Shown here piece by piece: positions 9,282 through 18,189 of a DNA stretch of 64,000 bases (positions within the stretch are counted from its first letter, which is position 1; each line of letters starts with the position of its first letter). The stretch lies in NCBI RefSeq assembly GCF_904846615.1, contig NZ_CAJHBK010000001.1, positions 3,038,001 through 3,102,000 on the forward strand, written 5' to 3'. This DNA comes from Psychrobacter sp. JCM 18902 (lineage in GTDB: Bacteria; Pseudomonadota; Gammaproteobacteria; Pseudomonadales; Moraxellaceae). Made by a program: the position numbers and the translations under genes. Under the pieces are notes generated by a model. It had not been told where the DNA came from. It saw only the letters and a list, made by a program, of their open reading frames with translations, and did not search any database.

Positions 9282-9851
9282 ATGTTCACAAACCTACCTA
9301 ATTCACAAGCGGTCACCACAAACAAACGCGTTTCTAAAGTGCGTCATGCACTTGCATTTGCAATCATGAGTACGTCATTGATGACAGGGTTATCGATGGC
9401 CTCTATGAGTGCTCAAGCTGCAGGGTTGGGCGAGTTATTTGCTAATAATAGTGCTTCGCAATCGAAGTTTTTGCCTGTCGATAAAGCATTTCAAGTTATT
9501 AGCAGCACTAAGGCCACGTCTAAGGGTACGCGCTTATCTATTAATTTTGATATTACGCCAGGTCATTATGTCTATAAAGATCAGCTTACTCTCAGTTTTC
9601 CTAAAGGCGTGAGTGCAACCCCCTTTACTTTTAGTCAGTCGCCGGTCTCCATTGACGACCCAACCTTTGGTAAAGTTCCCGTTTTTACCCAAAAAAACAT
9701 GGTAGCAACCACGACTCTAACTACTAACAATGGTAAAGGCGCAAAAAATGCACCGATTGTCATTGGCTGGCAAGGCTGTGCAAAAGCTGGGCTGTGCTAT
9801 CCACCAGAGAAAATCAAAACCACGGTTGATATCGCCGTGACACGCAAATAG
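9282..9851 (+). CDS. stand-alone DsbD N-terminal (alpha) domain protein
   Basis: A predicted periplasmic protein of 189 residues made only of a signal peptide (ending near SMSAQAAG) and a domain nearly identical in layout to the first domain of the next gene. Shared blocks are GLG[ED]LF, FLxVDKAFQV, VSIDDPTFGKV and GWQGCAKAGLCYPPEKIKTT. In DsbD this alpha domain receives electrons through its two cysteines and passes them to periplasmic partners. Both cysteines (GC…LC) are kept here. The protein lacks the membrane beta domain and the thioredoxin gamma domain. I chose ATG 9282 because a signal peptide follows it. The frame opens further upstream at 9180. It looks like a tandem partial duplication of dsbD. 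Confidence 0.82.
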   Translation: MFTNLPNSQAVTTNKRVSKVRHALAFAIMSTSLMTGLSMASMSAQAAGLGELFANNSASQSKFLPVDKAFQVISSTKATSKGTRLSINFDITPGHYVYKDQLTLSFPKGVSATPFTFSQSPVSIDDPTFGKVPVFTQKNMVATTTLTTNNGKGAKNAPIVIGWQGCAKAGLCYPPEKIKTTVDIAVTRK

Positions 9852-9918
9852 ACCATAAGCCGATCGACTCAAATATTGGTAATAAATAGCATATTAGGTA
9901 ATAAATAGGTAGCTCTTC

Positions 9919-12051
9919 ATGTCCATCAAGACAATAGAAAAAAAACCATCGCTAACGGTACATCGCTCGTCCAAAAAATCTTATCTACTAGCATTTGCGG
10001 TCTCTAGTAGCTCGTTGTTTACAGGACTGGCTGCGATGCCCATGATGACTCATGCGGCAGGGCTAGGTGATTTATTTAGCAGTGATAAAAATGCGGCACA
10101 GACGAAGTTCTTATCAGTGGACAAAGCTTTCCAAGTCAGTGATAGCAGTAAAGCTACCAATAATGGCACGCGCTTAGCCATTAACTTTGACATTACGCCT
10201 GAGCATTATGTTTATAAAGACCAAATCAAACTGACGTTGCCAGCTGGCGTGACCGCTGCGCCTTTTACCTTTAGTCAAAAGCCAGTGTCAATCGATGATC
10301 CAACATTCGGAAAAGTATTGGTGTTTGACCAAGCGAATATGGTGGCTACGACGACTTTGAGCAGTAGTAATGGTAAAAGCGTCAACGATGCCGCCGTGGT
10401 GATTGGCTGGCAAGGTTGTGCCAAAGCAGGGCTATGCTATCCACCTGAAAAAATCAAAACGACAATTGATATCGCTGCTACAACGCCACAAATTGCAGGA
10501 GATAGCGCCAGTACTTCTACTCAAGAGGTTGCTAATAAAAATCTGACAGATAATGACAGCACCACCGAGCCAAGTGCGACGGTTGCCGATAGTCTTGCAG
10601 CAGAGCAAGCGCTGACTGATGATGGGGTGATTGATTACGCCTTGTTGGATGATGAGGCTTTAGAGGGAGAGCTTGGCGCTACCAATACGATTTCTGGCGC
10701 AGATGAACAAGGCGTCGATGGCACTGCGACAAGTGAGGTTTCTGCGACAACCAACAATACTGTTGCTGGAGATAATGCCACTGATAGCGATCCTTTTGGT
10801 CTGGCTTCTCATCCTTGGTTGGCATTGGTATTATTGTTTTTAGCAGGGCTGGGTTTGGCATTGACACCATGCGTACTGCCAATGTTGCCGATCGTTGCCA
10901 ATATCGTTGCCCGTGAGGAAAACCCAACGGTGAAACGCGGTGTTATTCTTACCACCAGTTACGCTATTGGCGTGGCAACGGCTTATGGTATTTTGGGCGC
11001 AGTTATCGCCGTGTTTGGTGAATCATTAGGCATTATCGGCTGGCTACAAAACCCCATTATCCTGATTGGTTTTGCGATTGTTTTTGTCCTACTTGCACTA
11101 TATATGCTGGGTGTGTTTAGTATCCGCTTACCGAGATTTATTAGTAATAAAATGCAAGGCTTGAGTCAAGCAGGGGATAGTAAGCTGGGTAGTACGGGCG
11201 GTAGTTTAATCGCGGGTTTCTTATCTGCGCTCGTAGTATCGCCTTGTGTTTCTGCGCCATTGTTTGGAGCGCTGCTTGCCGTATCGACGATTGGTAGTCC
11301 ATTACTGGGTTTTGCGGCTTTATTTATGCTGGGTTTTGGTTTATCCGCACCGCTTATCTTAATTGGTGCCACCCAAGGTAAAATTATGCCGAAAGCGGGC
11401 GCGTGGATGAACTGGGTTAAGCAAGGTTTTGCCTTATTGCTCTTTGCCGTTGCTTTATTATTAATTGAGCGCGTCTTTATCTCACCCGTGATGCTAATGT
11501 TATGGGCGTTATGGTTTATGGTTGTAGCGATGTGGGCGTGGAGTTGGTTGGGTAAAGGTCGTATGCTTACCCAAGCATTGGGATTAATCGCTGGTATTTG
11601 GGCCACCTGTTTAATCATCGGCGCGGCGTTGGGTAACGATGATAGTTTGCATCCGCTGGCATCTTTAAGTGCTGCTCCGATGATGCAGACGACTGGTCAG
11701 CCAGCCATGAGTAATACAACAGATAAAACCGTCACGACGCTGACTGAGTTAGATGCTATTATCGCCGCCAACCCTAAAGTGCTTGTCGATGTCACTGCTG
11801 AATGGTGTATCGAGTGCCGTATTATGGATAAAAACTTATTTCATAATCGTCCAGCGCAGATGCAGGATTGGCAGTTGGTGAGACTGGATATAACAGAAAC
11901 TACTGACGATTCTAAAGCAATCTTAGCGCGCTATAAATTGTTTGGCCCGCCAGCATTGCTGTATTATCAAAACGGTCAGTTGACCAATCAACAAGTAGGT
12001 GAGATTGATCGTCCAGAATTTGAGCAAACGTTGACGATGCTTAATAACTGA
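9919..12051 (+). CDS. dsbD: thiol:disulfide interchange protein DsbD
   Basis: Inner-membrane electron conduit that moves reducing power from cytoplasmic thioredoxin to periplasmic DsbC and cytochrome c maturation partners. Its 710 residues contain a signal peptide, the alpha domain with Cys167 and Cys173 (GWQGCAKAGLCY), a polar linker (about 195-290), eight or so membrane segments with the redox cysteines Cys318 (LTPCVLP) and Cys443 (VSPCVSAP), and a thioredoxin-like gamma domain with WCIEC at 629-633. The acidic, Thr/Ser-rich linker of nearly 100 residues is longer than in E. coli DsbD. A partner, dsbC, is encoded at 49-50 kb. Confidence 0.95.
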   Translation: MSIKTIEKKPSLTVHRSSKKSYLLAFAVSSSSLFTGLAAMPMMTHAAGLGDLFSSDKNAAQTKFLSVDKAFQVSDSSKATNNGTRLAINFDITPEHYVYKDQIKLTLPAGVTAAPFTFSQKPVSIDDPTFGKVLVFDQANMVATTTLSSSNGKSVNDAAVVIGWQGCAKAGLCYPPEKIKTTIDIAATTPQIAGDSASTSTQEVANKNLTDNDSTTEPSATVADSLAAEQALTDDGVIDYALLDDEALEGELGATNTISGADEQGVDGTATSEVSATTNNTVAGDNATDSDPFGLASHPWLALVLLFLAGLGLALTPCVLPMLPIVANIVAREENPTVKRGVILTTSYAIGVATAYGILGAVIAVFGESLGIIGWLQNPIILIGFAIVFVLLALYMLGVFSIRLPRFISNKMQGLSQAGDSKLGSTGGSLIAGFLSALVVSPCVSAPLFGALLAVSTIGSPLLGFAALFMLGFGLSAPLILIGATQGKIMPKAGAWMNWVKQGFALLLFAVALLLIERVFISPVMLMLWALWFMVVAMWAWSWLGKGRMLTQALGLIAGIWATCLIIGAALGNDDSLHPLASLSAAPMMQTTGQPAMSNTTDKTVTTLTELDAIIAANPKVLVDVTAEWCIECRIMDKNLFHNRPAQMQDWQLVRLDITETTDDSKAILARYKLFGPPALLYYQNGQLTNQQVGEIDRPEFEQTLTMLNN

Positions 12052-12110
12052 TATCTTAATAACTGATACTTAACAAAACGAATAAGTCTTTTCTAAAGGC
12101 TTAACAATAC

Positions 12111-12152
12111 AAAAGAGCCAATGTACTATTCATACAGTACGTTGGCTCTTTT
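12111..12152 (+). terminator. terminator after dsbD
   Basis: AAAGAGCCAATGTACT pairs (one mismatch) with AGTACGTTGGCTCTTT, then T-rich sequence. The roughly 270 bases from here to pldA show no gene. Confidence 0.8.
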
Positions 12153-12425
12153 ATTTTTATCAATGGTTACCTGACATCCTGATGCTAAGCATTTGGTTTA
12201 GCGTTGATTATTGATATTTACATTGGTATAGGGCAGCGATAACGCTAGTATAGTACACACATTTTCATTACAATAAAGCAACAATGCTGAAGGCGCATTA
12301 CTCGTTGTAATTGCTGACTTCTATGTCTGAATGTCATTGGGTTTATTTTAGCGATGACGCTAATGGTCATACTCATTATCTTATATACTCTGCTGGCGAT
12401 AATGTCAGTTAGATAAAGGACACTT

Positions 12426-13853
12426 ATGTTTTCCCATATCACCGCACAGCGCCGCCCTATGCCTCTTATTACCGCGCGCAAAAACACTTTATTTCAGACA
12501 AGAAAGCATTATTTGAATATTGCTGTTGGTCTAGCGTTAACCTGCTTGACCGTGCAAGTCCAAGCTGCCGATAAAACTCAGAGCGATAATGAGTTACCAG
12601 TACCGGAGGCAGCGTTTGAGTTTGAAGATTATCAGGTGTCACAGGATGCCAATACAGCTGCGCAAGATCGCCAAGTAGTCAGTAAAGAATTTATCGCCCA
12701 GCAAGCAAAATTGTTTTTTGAATGTACTCAAGTGCAGACCAGTGCCGCACGTTTGGCTTGCTTTGACAAAGTGGCTGAAGAAGGTAAAACACCGAGCTAC
12801 ACCACAACTAAGCAGCCAGTAGATTTGGCAAAAACCTTTCAAAGTACGCTTTCAGGTAATCCGCAAGTTGTTTTTGTAGAAGAAAAATCTACCATAGCTG
12901 GTGCTAATAATGCCGCTACTGACTCAGTCGCACGCGCGCCTGCTATTAATGAAGGTTTAGACACCGTTGGGCTAACGCAAAGAGAAGCACAAGTTCTAGA
13001 AAATGTTGGGGTCACTCAAAAAGATATCGAAAAATATACACCGCTTAGTTTATCCTATGATCTCGATAAAAACAGTGAGCGTGGGACTTGGACTGTCAGA
13101 CCATACCGACCGACCTATGTATTGCCAGTATTTTATACCTTTGACCCTAATCTAGATCCAAGCACGCCGTCACAGGAAACTGAGTCTTTTACTTCTAATG
13201 ACATACGCAATACTGAACTAAAATTTCAGTTGTCTTTGAAGACCAAAGTTGCCGAAGACTTATTCGATACCAGTGCTGATTTGTGGTTTGGTTATACCCA
13301 AGAGTCACATTGGCAAGTTTATAACGAAGACAACTCGCGACCATTCCGTGCTACCGACTATCAGCCTGAAATATTTTTGACTCAGCCAGTGACCGCAGAC
13401 TTACCTTTTGGTGGTCGTCTTCGTATGCTTGGTGCTGGTGCCATTCATCATTCTAATGGACAAGACGATCCGTTATCACGCTCATGGAACCGTGCTTATC
13501 TCATGGCAGGGGCAGAGTGGGGTAAGCTATCAATCGTACCGCGCCTGTGGGCTCGAGTGAACAGTGAAAGCAGCAGCAGTGAAGACAATCCAGATATCGA
13601 AGACTACATGGGTTACGGTGATATCAAATTCTTATATGACTTACCTGATCAGCAGAGCCTGAGCGGTACATTGCGCTACAATCCAAGCACCAATAAAGGG
13701 GCGGTGCAAGTCGATTATATTTATCCATTATCAGAGAATGTTAATGGCTTTGTGCAGGTTTTCCAAGGCTATGGCGAATCCATCATCGATTACAATCACG
13801 AAAATACCTCTATTGGTTTTGGTATCGTACTGAATGATTGGAAAGGTTTCTAA
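12426..13853 (+). CDS. pldA: outer-membrane phospholipase A (OMPLA)
   Basis: Outer-membrane beta-barrel that hydrolyses phospholipids in the outer leaflet when membrane asymmetry is disturbed. The catalytic block GAGAIHHSNGQDDPLSRSWNRAYLMAG matches the OMPLA motif, with the active-site His and Ser in HxSNG followed by the DP-x-SRSWNR calcium/dimer region. Residues 1-40 contain a signal peptide. A region of about 170 residues precedes the barrel and is longer than in E. coli PldA (289 residues in total). It includes a segment with two cysteines, FECTQVQTSAARLACFDK, of the kind seen in many Acinetobacter/Psychrobacter relatives. AAAGGA lies just before the ATG. Confidence 0.92.
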   Translation: MFSHITAQRRPMPLITARKNTLFQTRKHYLNIAVGLALTCLTVQVQAADKTQSDNELPVPEAAFEFEDYQVSQDANTAAQDRQVVSKEFIAQQAKLFFECTQVQTSAARLACFDKVAEEGKTPSYTTTKQPVDLAKTFQSTLSGNPQVVFVEEKSTIAGANNAATDSVARAPAINEGLDTVGLTQREAQVLENVGVTQKDIEKYTPLSLSYDLDKNSERGTWTVRPYRPTYVLPVFYTFDPNLDPSTPSQETESFTSNDIRNTELKFQLSLKTKVAEDLFDTSADLWFGYTQESHWQVYNEDNSRPFRATDYQPEIFLTQPVTADLPFGGRLRMLGAGAIHHSNGQDDPLSRSWNRAYLMAGAEWGKLSIVPRLWARVNSESSSSEDNPDIEDYMGYGDIKFLYDLPDQQSLSGTLRYNPSTNKGAVQVDYIYPLSENVNGFVQVFQGYGESIIDYNHENTSIGFGIVLNDWKGF

Positions 13854-13880
13854 TATCAGCGCACATTTTGATAATCGTCC

Positions 13881-14732
13881 ATGCGATTTTTAGCGCCTTA
13901 TCAAACTGGACTATGGCTGGCAGAGTATCTCGATATACGCTGCCAGTTGTGCCGTGTTTATCGCAGCACGCCACAATCTCAGCTATCTCAAAATTACCTC
14001 TTATCAAATATTAGTAGCTTGCCAACCTCTGATTCTATACCGCACTCCCTAAAACCTCTGCCAAATGATCCTTCGTTTTTTGCTAATTTGCGCCAGCAAT
14101 TTAACCACCGTTTTAACAGCGGACTACTTTGCTCGCATTGTCATGACAGTATCGCGTGGTTGCCGAAACCCTTCAATGTTGATATTGCTTCTGATACGGT
14201 TTTATCTATCCAAACGGCGACTTATTATGAGTATCCGCTGCGTCAAGCGATCAGAGCTTTTAAGCACCATGAAGACATGACCAAATTGCCGTTATTGTTA
14301 CATGCTATACGTCAGCTACCACGTCCTCATGGTTGTCATCATGATAATAGCGTGATTGTCGCTATGCCAACAACCGAGCAACGACTGCTCAAGCGTGGCT
14401 TCGATCCTGTCAGTATTTTATCCGCGCAATTGTCTAAGCATTGGCAGATACCTTTATGGCATGGTTTAAAGCGTATTGACGACACTGTCAGTCAGCAAGG
14501 GCTTACACGTGCTGAGCGCCTGAGTAATCTAGACAATGCTTTTGTTTTAATCGAAAAACCTCCTGTGAAACGCTTATTATTGTTTGATGATGTTGCGACC
14601 ACGGGTGCCAGTTTACAAGCATTAGGACGTACACTGCTTACCTCGGCTGAGACAGTCACCATGTCAGATATTCAAGCCAATCATAAATACCATCTTTCTG
14701 CCTATGCTGTGGCGCATGGAAATCAGTCTTAA
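13881..14732 (+). CDS. comF: ComF-family phosphoribosyltransferase-like protein
   Basis: Member of the ComF/GntX family, associated with DNA uptake in naturally competent bacteria. It has an N-terminal pair of CxxC motifs (CQLC near residue 19 and CSHC near 85) that could bind zinc. A PRTase domain follows, with IVAMPTTEQRLLKRGFDPV and the PRPP-binding loop LLLFDDVATTGAS. The spacing between the two CxxC pairs is unusually long because of a Ser/Pro-rich insert. It begins 27 bases after pldA and is probably cotranscribed. Its position upstream of type IV pilus genes fits a competence role, but this is inferred. Confidence 0.88.
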   Translation: MRFLAPYQTGLWLAEYLDIRCQLCRVYRSTPQSQLSQNYLLSNISSLPTSDSIPHSLKPLPNDPSFFANLRQQFNHRFNSGLLCSHCHDSIAWLPKPFNVDIASDTVLSIQTATYYEYPLRQAIRAFKHHEDMTKLPLLLHAIRQLPRPHGCHHDNSVIVAMPTTEQRLLKRGFDPVSILSAQLSKHWQIPLWHGLKRIDDTVSQQGLTRAERLSNLDNAFVLIEKPPVKRLLLFDDVATTGASLQALGRTLLTSAETVTMSDIQANHKYHLSAYAVAHGNQS

Positions 14733-15093
14733 AATCTGTTCCCCTCTATTGATAATCACTAATATGTTGCTAATATGTTGCCTTAACGCTATATTATTAA
14801 AATAATATATGTTTATTTGTTATTAACTCCCAAAATATTGTGCTTATTACTCAAGAGCATTGCTTATAAAATGATATTTTCTAAATAGCTTGCATAACTG
14901 CTATTGTTATTTCTATGCAAAACTTTTGTTAAATATTACGGAACAAAAATTGCATTATTTTGATTAAATAACAATAAAAAGACTGGAAAAAATTATATGA
15001 AAATATGAATTCATTGTTAATGTTTTTGGTCCAGCATTGGTATTAGACAAACAATATTTATTATAAAATTGCCGTTATAAATAGGGATTTGAT
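14733..15093. other. AT-rich region upstream of the minor-pilin operon
   Basis: About 360 bases, very AT-rich, with no ORF. It presumably carries the promoter of the minor-pilin operon. I could not find a -24/-12 element here, unlike in front of the pilA genes. Confidence 0.55.
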
Positions 15094-15585
15094 GTGAACG
15101 CATCTGCTAACGATCTACCATCGAAGCTAAAAGCGAGCAGCTCAGGGTTTACTCTGATTGAGCTGATGGTAACCATTGCAGTATTGGCTATTATTGCAGG
15201 TATTGCTACGCCGAGCATCAGCAATCAATTGGCTAATCAAAGAGTGAAGTCAACGACTGCGACGCTGGTTAATGCACTAAAAGAAGCTAAGGCTGAGAGT
15301 TTGATTCGTCGGCAAGAGATTGAATTTTCGTATGATAATAATGGTACTGATGAAGCAGGGACTATAACGTTTGAGAGCGATAATACCGTCATTGCCACAT
15401 ACCAATACAGTGCCAAGAGTAAGATTACTTCTAGCGATGATGAGATAAAATTTAAGCCGAGTAAGACTGTAGATGCAATGGTATTTACTATCTGTGATAG
15501 CAATACTGATGTAACTCCGCGCCAAGTTACTATTACTAGTGTGGCTAATATCACTATCAAAACCAACGCAGGAGCAACGTGCTAA
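15094..15585 (+). CDS. fimU: minor pilin of the FimU/FimT (GspH) type
   Basis: First gene of the minor-pilin cluster that primes type IV pilus assembly. It has a long leader ending in SSSG, then FTLIELMVTIAVLAIIAGIATPSI with Glu5, then the GspH-like body (KAESLIRRQEIEFSYD). Whether fimU or fimT is the better name cannot be settled here. The start is GTG at 15094, with AGGGA seven bases upstream. The ATG at 15092 runs straight into TGA. The stop codon overlaps the pilV start (TAATG), so translation is coupled. Confidence 0.87.
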   Translation: MNASANDLPSKLKASSSGFTLIELMVTIAVLAIIAGIATPSISNQLANQRVKSTTATLVNALKEAKAESLIRRQEIEFSYDNNGTDEAGTITFESDNTVIATYQYSAKSKITSSDDEIKFKPSKTVDAMVFTICDSNTDVTPRQVTITSVANITIKTNAGATC

Positions 15586-16304
15586 TGAATAAGCTAAGTT
15601 ATCAGCGAGGCGTTGGACTGATTGAAGTATTGGTCGCAGTGTTACTATTATCTATAGCTGTATTGGGCTTTAGTGCTTTGCAAGTACGTGCCATCAGTGC
15701 CACAGATGAAAGCGTAGTACGCACCAAGTCCTTAACCATAATACGTAACTTGGCTGAGGTAATGCGGGCTTATCCAGAAGCCTATGTAAAAAATGGCACT
15801 GCACCACCCTTTGAGAGTATTCTTTCGACAGAATTTTCTGACTTGACGGCCGCTGAGCGTGCGGCAGTGGTGTCAACCATACAGGCTGTGGTAAGTAGCT
15901 CTGCTACTGATAGCGTGGTTATTTCTTACGTAAAGACCAATAGTGATGATACTAAAACTACAATTAGTAAAACCGTCAGTGTTGATGCGACTGGTGAAAA
16001 CTGCCTATCAACCACTACCAAGACCGTAGGCGGTAAGATCGTCCCCAAGCAGACTTGTACGATTAATGAGCTTGCGGCTCGTGATGCGCTGATGATAAAA
16101 AAACAAGCGGCCGATCAAGGAATAACGATTAATATTGAAACTTGCCCTGGTAGTGCTGCCAATGCTATCCAGCAACAGATGTGCGTGATTACTGCATGGA
16201 ACGGTACCAAAGCGATATTAGATGATACCGATGCCGCCGCTTGTGCTGGCGCTAATGGTACCTACAAAGCAGGCAGCCAGTGCCTAATTTCGGAGGCCTA
16301 CTAA
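15585..16304 (+). CDS. pilV: minor pilin PilV
   Basis: Minor pilin of the priming complex. The short leader MNKLSYQRG is followed by VGLIEVLVAVLLLSIAVLGFSALQ, the usual PilV start with Glu at +5 and Val instead of Phe at +1. The body contains four or more cysteines (ENCLS, KQTCT, ETCPG, QQMCV). The start at 15585 overlaps the preceding stop and has AGGAG upstream. An in-frame GTG at 15579 is too close to that site. The stop overlaps pilW in the same TAATG manner. Confidence 0.92.
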   Translation: MNKLSYQRGVGLIEVLVAVLLLSIAVLGFSALQVRAISATDESVVRTKSLTIIRNLAEVMRAYPEAYVKNGTAPPFESILSTEFSDLTAAERAAVVSTIQAVVSSSATDSVVISYVKTNSDDTKTTISKTVSVDATGENCLSTTTKTVGGKIVPKQTCTINELAARDALMIKKQAADQGITINIETCPGSAANAIQQQMCVITAWNGTKAILDDTDAAACAGANGTYKAGSQCLISEAY

Positions 16305-17251
16305 TGAATACTCGGCATATAAACAGTAAACGTACTCATTCGTCAGGGTTTACGCTGGTTGAGCTGATGATATCTTTGGTATTAGGGCTACTTATATCGG
16401 CCGCTGTCTTACAGGTTTATATTATCAATGTCCGTACCAGTACCGTACAGCAGAGTGCCTCAGAGGTTCAGGATAGTGCTATATTTTCGCTACAAGCTAT
16501 TGAAGAACATATCCGTCTGGCAAACTTAGGCAACCCTATTAGCAACATCAAGGACACTACCAATCATGGCGGTATCGTGCTGACCACGGCGAACTTAGGT
16601 ACGAGTAATGCCACCGAAGCCAAGTACTTGACAGCAAGTGCTGATAGTACGGGCTGGACGGGGTCGTCCAATATTACAGGTGTCGAAAGTGACCAGTTAA
16701 CCATCCAATATAGAAACGTCACCTCATCGTCTTTATTTGATTGTGAAGGCGTAGAGATTAACTCAGGTAGCTCTGATTGGGTAATTGAGCGCTATTTTGT
16801 TCGCAAAGCTACAGGCGGTGCTAATACGGACCTTGCATTGGCATGTGACGCAGGTCGTGTCAATGAGACGGGAGTTACAGTGACCGATTTTGGAGACGCT
16901 GGCGAAGTTATCATACCAGCAGTAGATCAATTCAAAGTGCTATTAGGAACGCTTGCGGATGTTTCAACCTTGAGCTATTTACCCGCTAGTACTTACTTAG
17001 AACTCACAGACAAGCCTTCGATCACAACGGTTAAGTTTGGCGTGATTGTTCGTAGTGATACGCCATTGATAGAAGACCCTGAAAGTAGCTTACCTGCCGC
17101 AGATAAAGGCAAGTTTACAATATTGGGTGTCGAACAAAAACTAAAAACTGATAGTAAAGTACGTTATCGTCGTAGTTATGAATCTACCATCGTGCTGCGT
17201 AGCGCTCGCGTCATGTCCGTTACTGGATTGAAATCTAATGTCAAGTCTTAA
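16304..17251 (+). CDS. pilW: minor pilin PilW
   Basis: PilW-family minor pilin. The leader is MNTRHINSKRTHSSG, then FTLVELMISLVLGLLISAAVLQVYI. The body of about 285 residues has the common PilW features: SAIFSLQAIEEHIRLANLGN and a late IVLRSARVM. CGGAGG sits nine bases before the ATG at 16304, which overlaps the pilV stop. It works with PilV, PilX and FimU to place PilY1 at the pilus tip. Confidence 0.92.
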   Translation: MNTRHINSKRTHSSGFTLVELMISLVLGLLISAAVLQVYIINVRTSTVQQSASEVQDSAIFSLQAIEEHIRLANLGNPISNIKDTTNHGGIVLTTANLGTSNATEAKYLTASADSTGWTGSSNITGVESDQLTIQYRNVTSSSLFDCEGVEINSGSSDWVIERYFVRKATGGANTDLALACDAGRVNETGVTVTDFGDAGEVIIPAVDQFKVLLGTLADVSTLSYLPASTYLELTDKPSITTVKFGVIVRSDTPLIEDPESSLPAADKGKFTILGVEQKLKTDSKVRYRRSYESTIVLRSARVMSVTGLKSNVKS

Positions 17252-17264
17252 CAGGAGAGGCGAT

Positions 17265-18080
17265 ATGTCAAATAATCAGCGCTATCGGCAAGCGCACTCA
17301 ATAGCTCCGTCATCTCATCAGCAGGGTGCCGTACTTATTGTGGTATTGCTGTTCTTAGTCTTGATTATATTAGCAGGTGTCATCGCCGTAAAGCAGAGCA
17401 CTACTGACCTCAAGCTATCAACCAGTGATCAAATCAATACCTTATTACTACAGTCAGCGGACAATGCTAACCAAAATATCGAGCAAAGCATGAATGGCAG
17501 TAGCGATGCCGATGCCTATGACGCGATGATCGCGCGTGGCGGGCCATTTGGTCATTTTATCTTGACCAATTATAGTGTTGAGAACGAATATGCATTTTGC
17601 TTTCGTCCACGCGATCAGTTGTTTAATATCAACAAAACCACCATTCTAACGCCAGATGGCACAATAACCAATAGTGGCTACTGTGACACTACCAAACCAG
17701 ATGACTATGTAAGTAGTCGCAATACCAGTATGACCCAGGTCAATGTATCGCTCACACCGCCTAGTGCCGAAAACGAAGCTTTTGGAAGCTATACTATCGG
17801 TCAAGGTAGTGACTCGCTCGCGTCTAAAGCCTTTATGTTTGACATCAATAGTACAGCTGTATTACCTAGCTATGCAGATGTGGGTGATTGCTTTGAGAAG
17901 ACCAGTAAGCTACATACCGAGACTGATGCTAAAAAAACCATTGGCGGCTGCATGGCAGAAAAGGGCGTACCGAGTACTGTCATCTATGAAATGGCCGAAG
18001 TCGAAAACCAATCACTACGCACCGCGTGTGTCGATTTTGGTAAAGGTTCAGGACTACTGTGTACACTACCTGCTAGCTAA
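17265..18080 (+). CDS. pilX: minor pilin PilX
   Basis: PilX-family minor pilin. The start at 17265 follows AGGAGAGGCGAT and overlaps nothing, while the frame opens 27 bases earlier inside the end of pilW. The hydrophobic N-terminal helix is GAVLIVVLLFLVLIILAGVIAVKQST, without the FTLIE motif, which is usual for PilX. The body has several cysteines (GDCFEKT, GGCMAEK, TACVDFG, GLLCT). It precedes pilY1, its usual partner. Confidence 0.9.
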   Translation: MSNNQRYRQAHSIAPSSHQQGAVLIVVLLFLVLIILAGVIAVKQSTTDLKLSTSDQINTLLLQSADNANQNIEQSMNGSSDADAYDAMIARGGPFGHFILTNYSVENEYAFCFRPRDQLFNINKTTILTPDGTITNSGYCDTTKPDDYVSSRNTSMTQVNVSLTPPSAENEAFGSYTIGQGSDSLASKAFMFDINSTAVLPSYADVGDCFEKTSKLHTETDAKKTIGGCMAEKGVPSTVIYEMAEVENQSLRTACVDFGKGSGLLCTLPAS

Positions 18081-18189
18081 TCAGCACCCTGATTTTAGCT
18101 TTGTAGCACCATATTTAGTAATACCATGTTTTGCAACATATATACAAAGCGTCATTGCTACTTTGTACCATTCAAATAAGGAATAGGTC

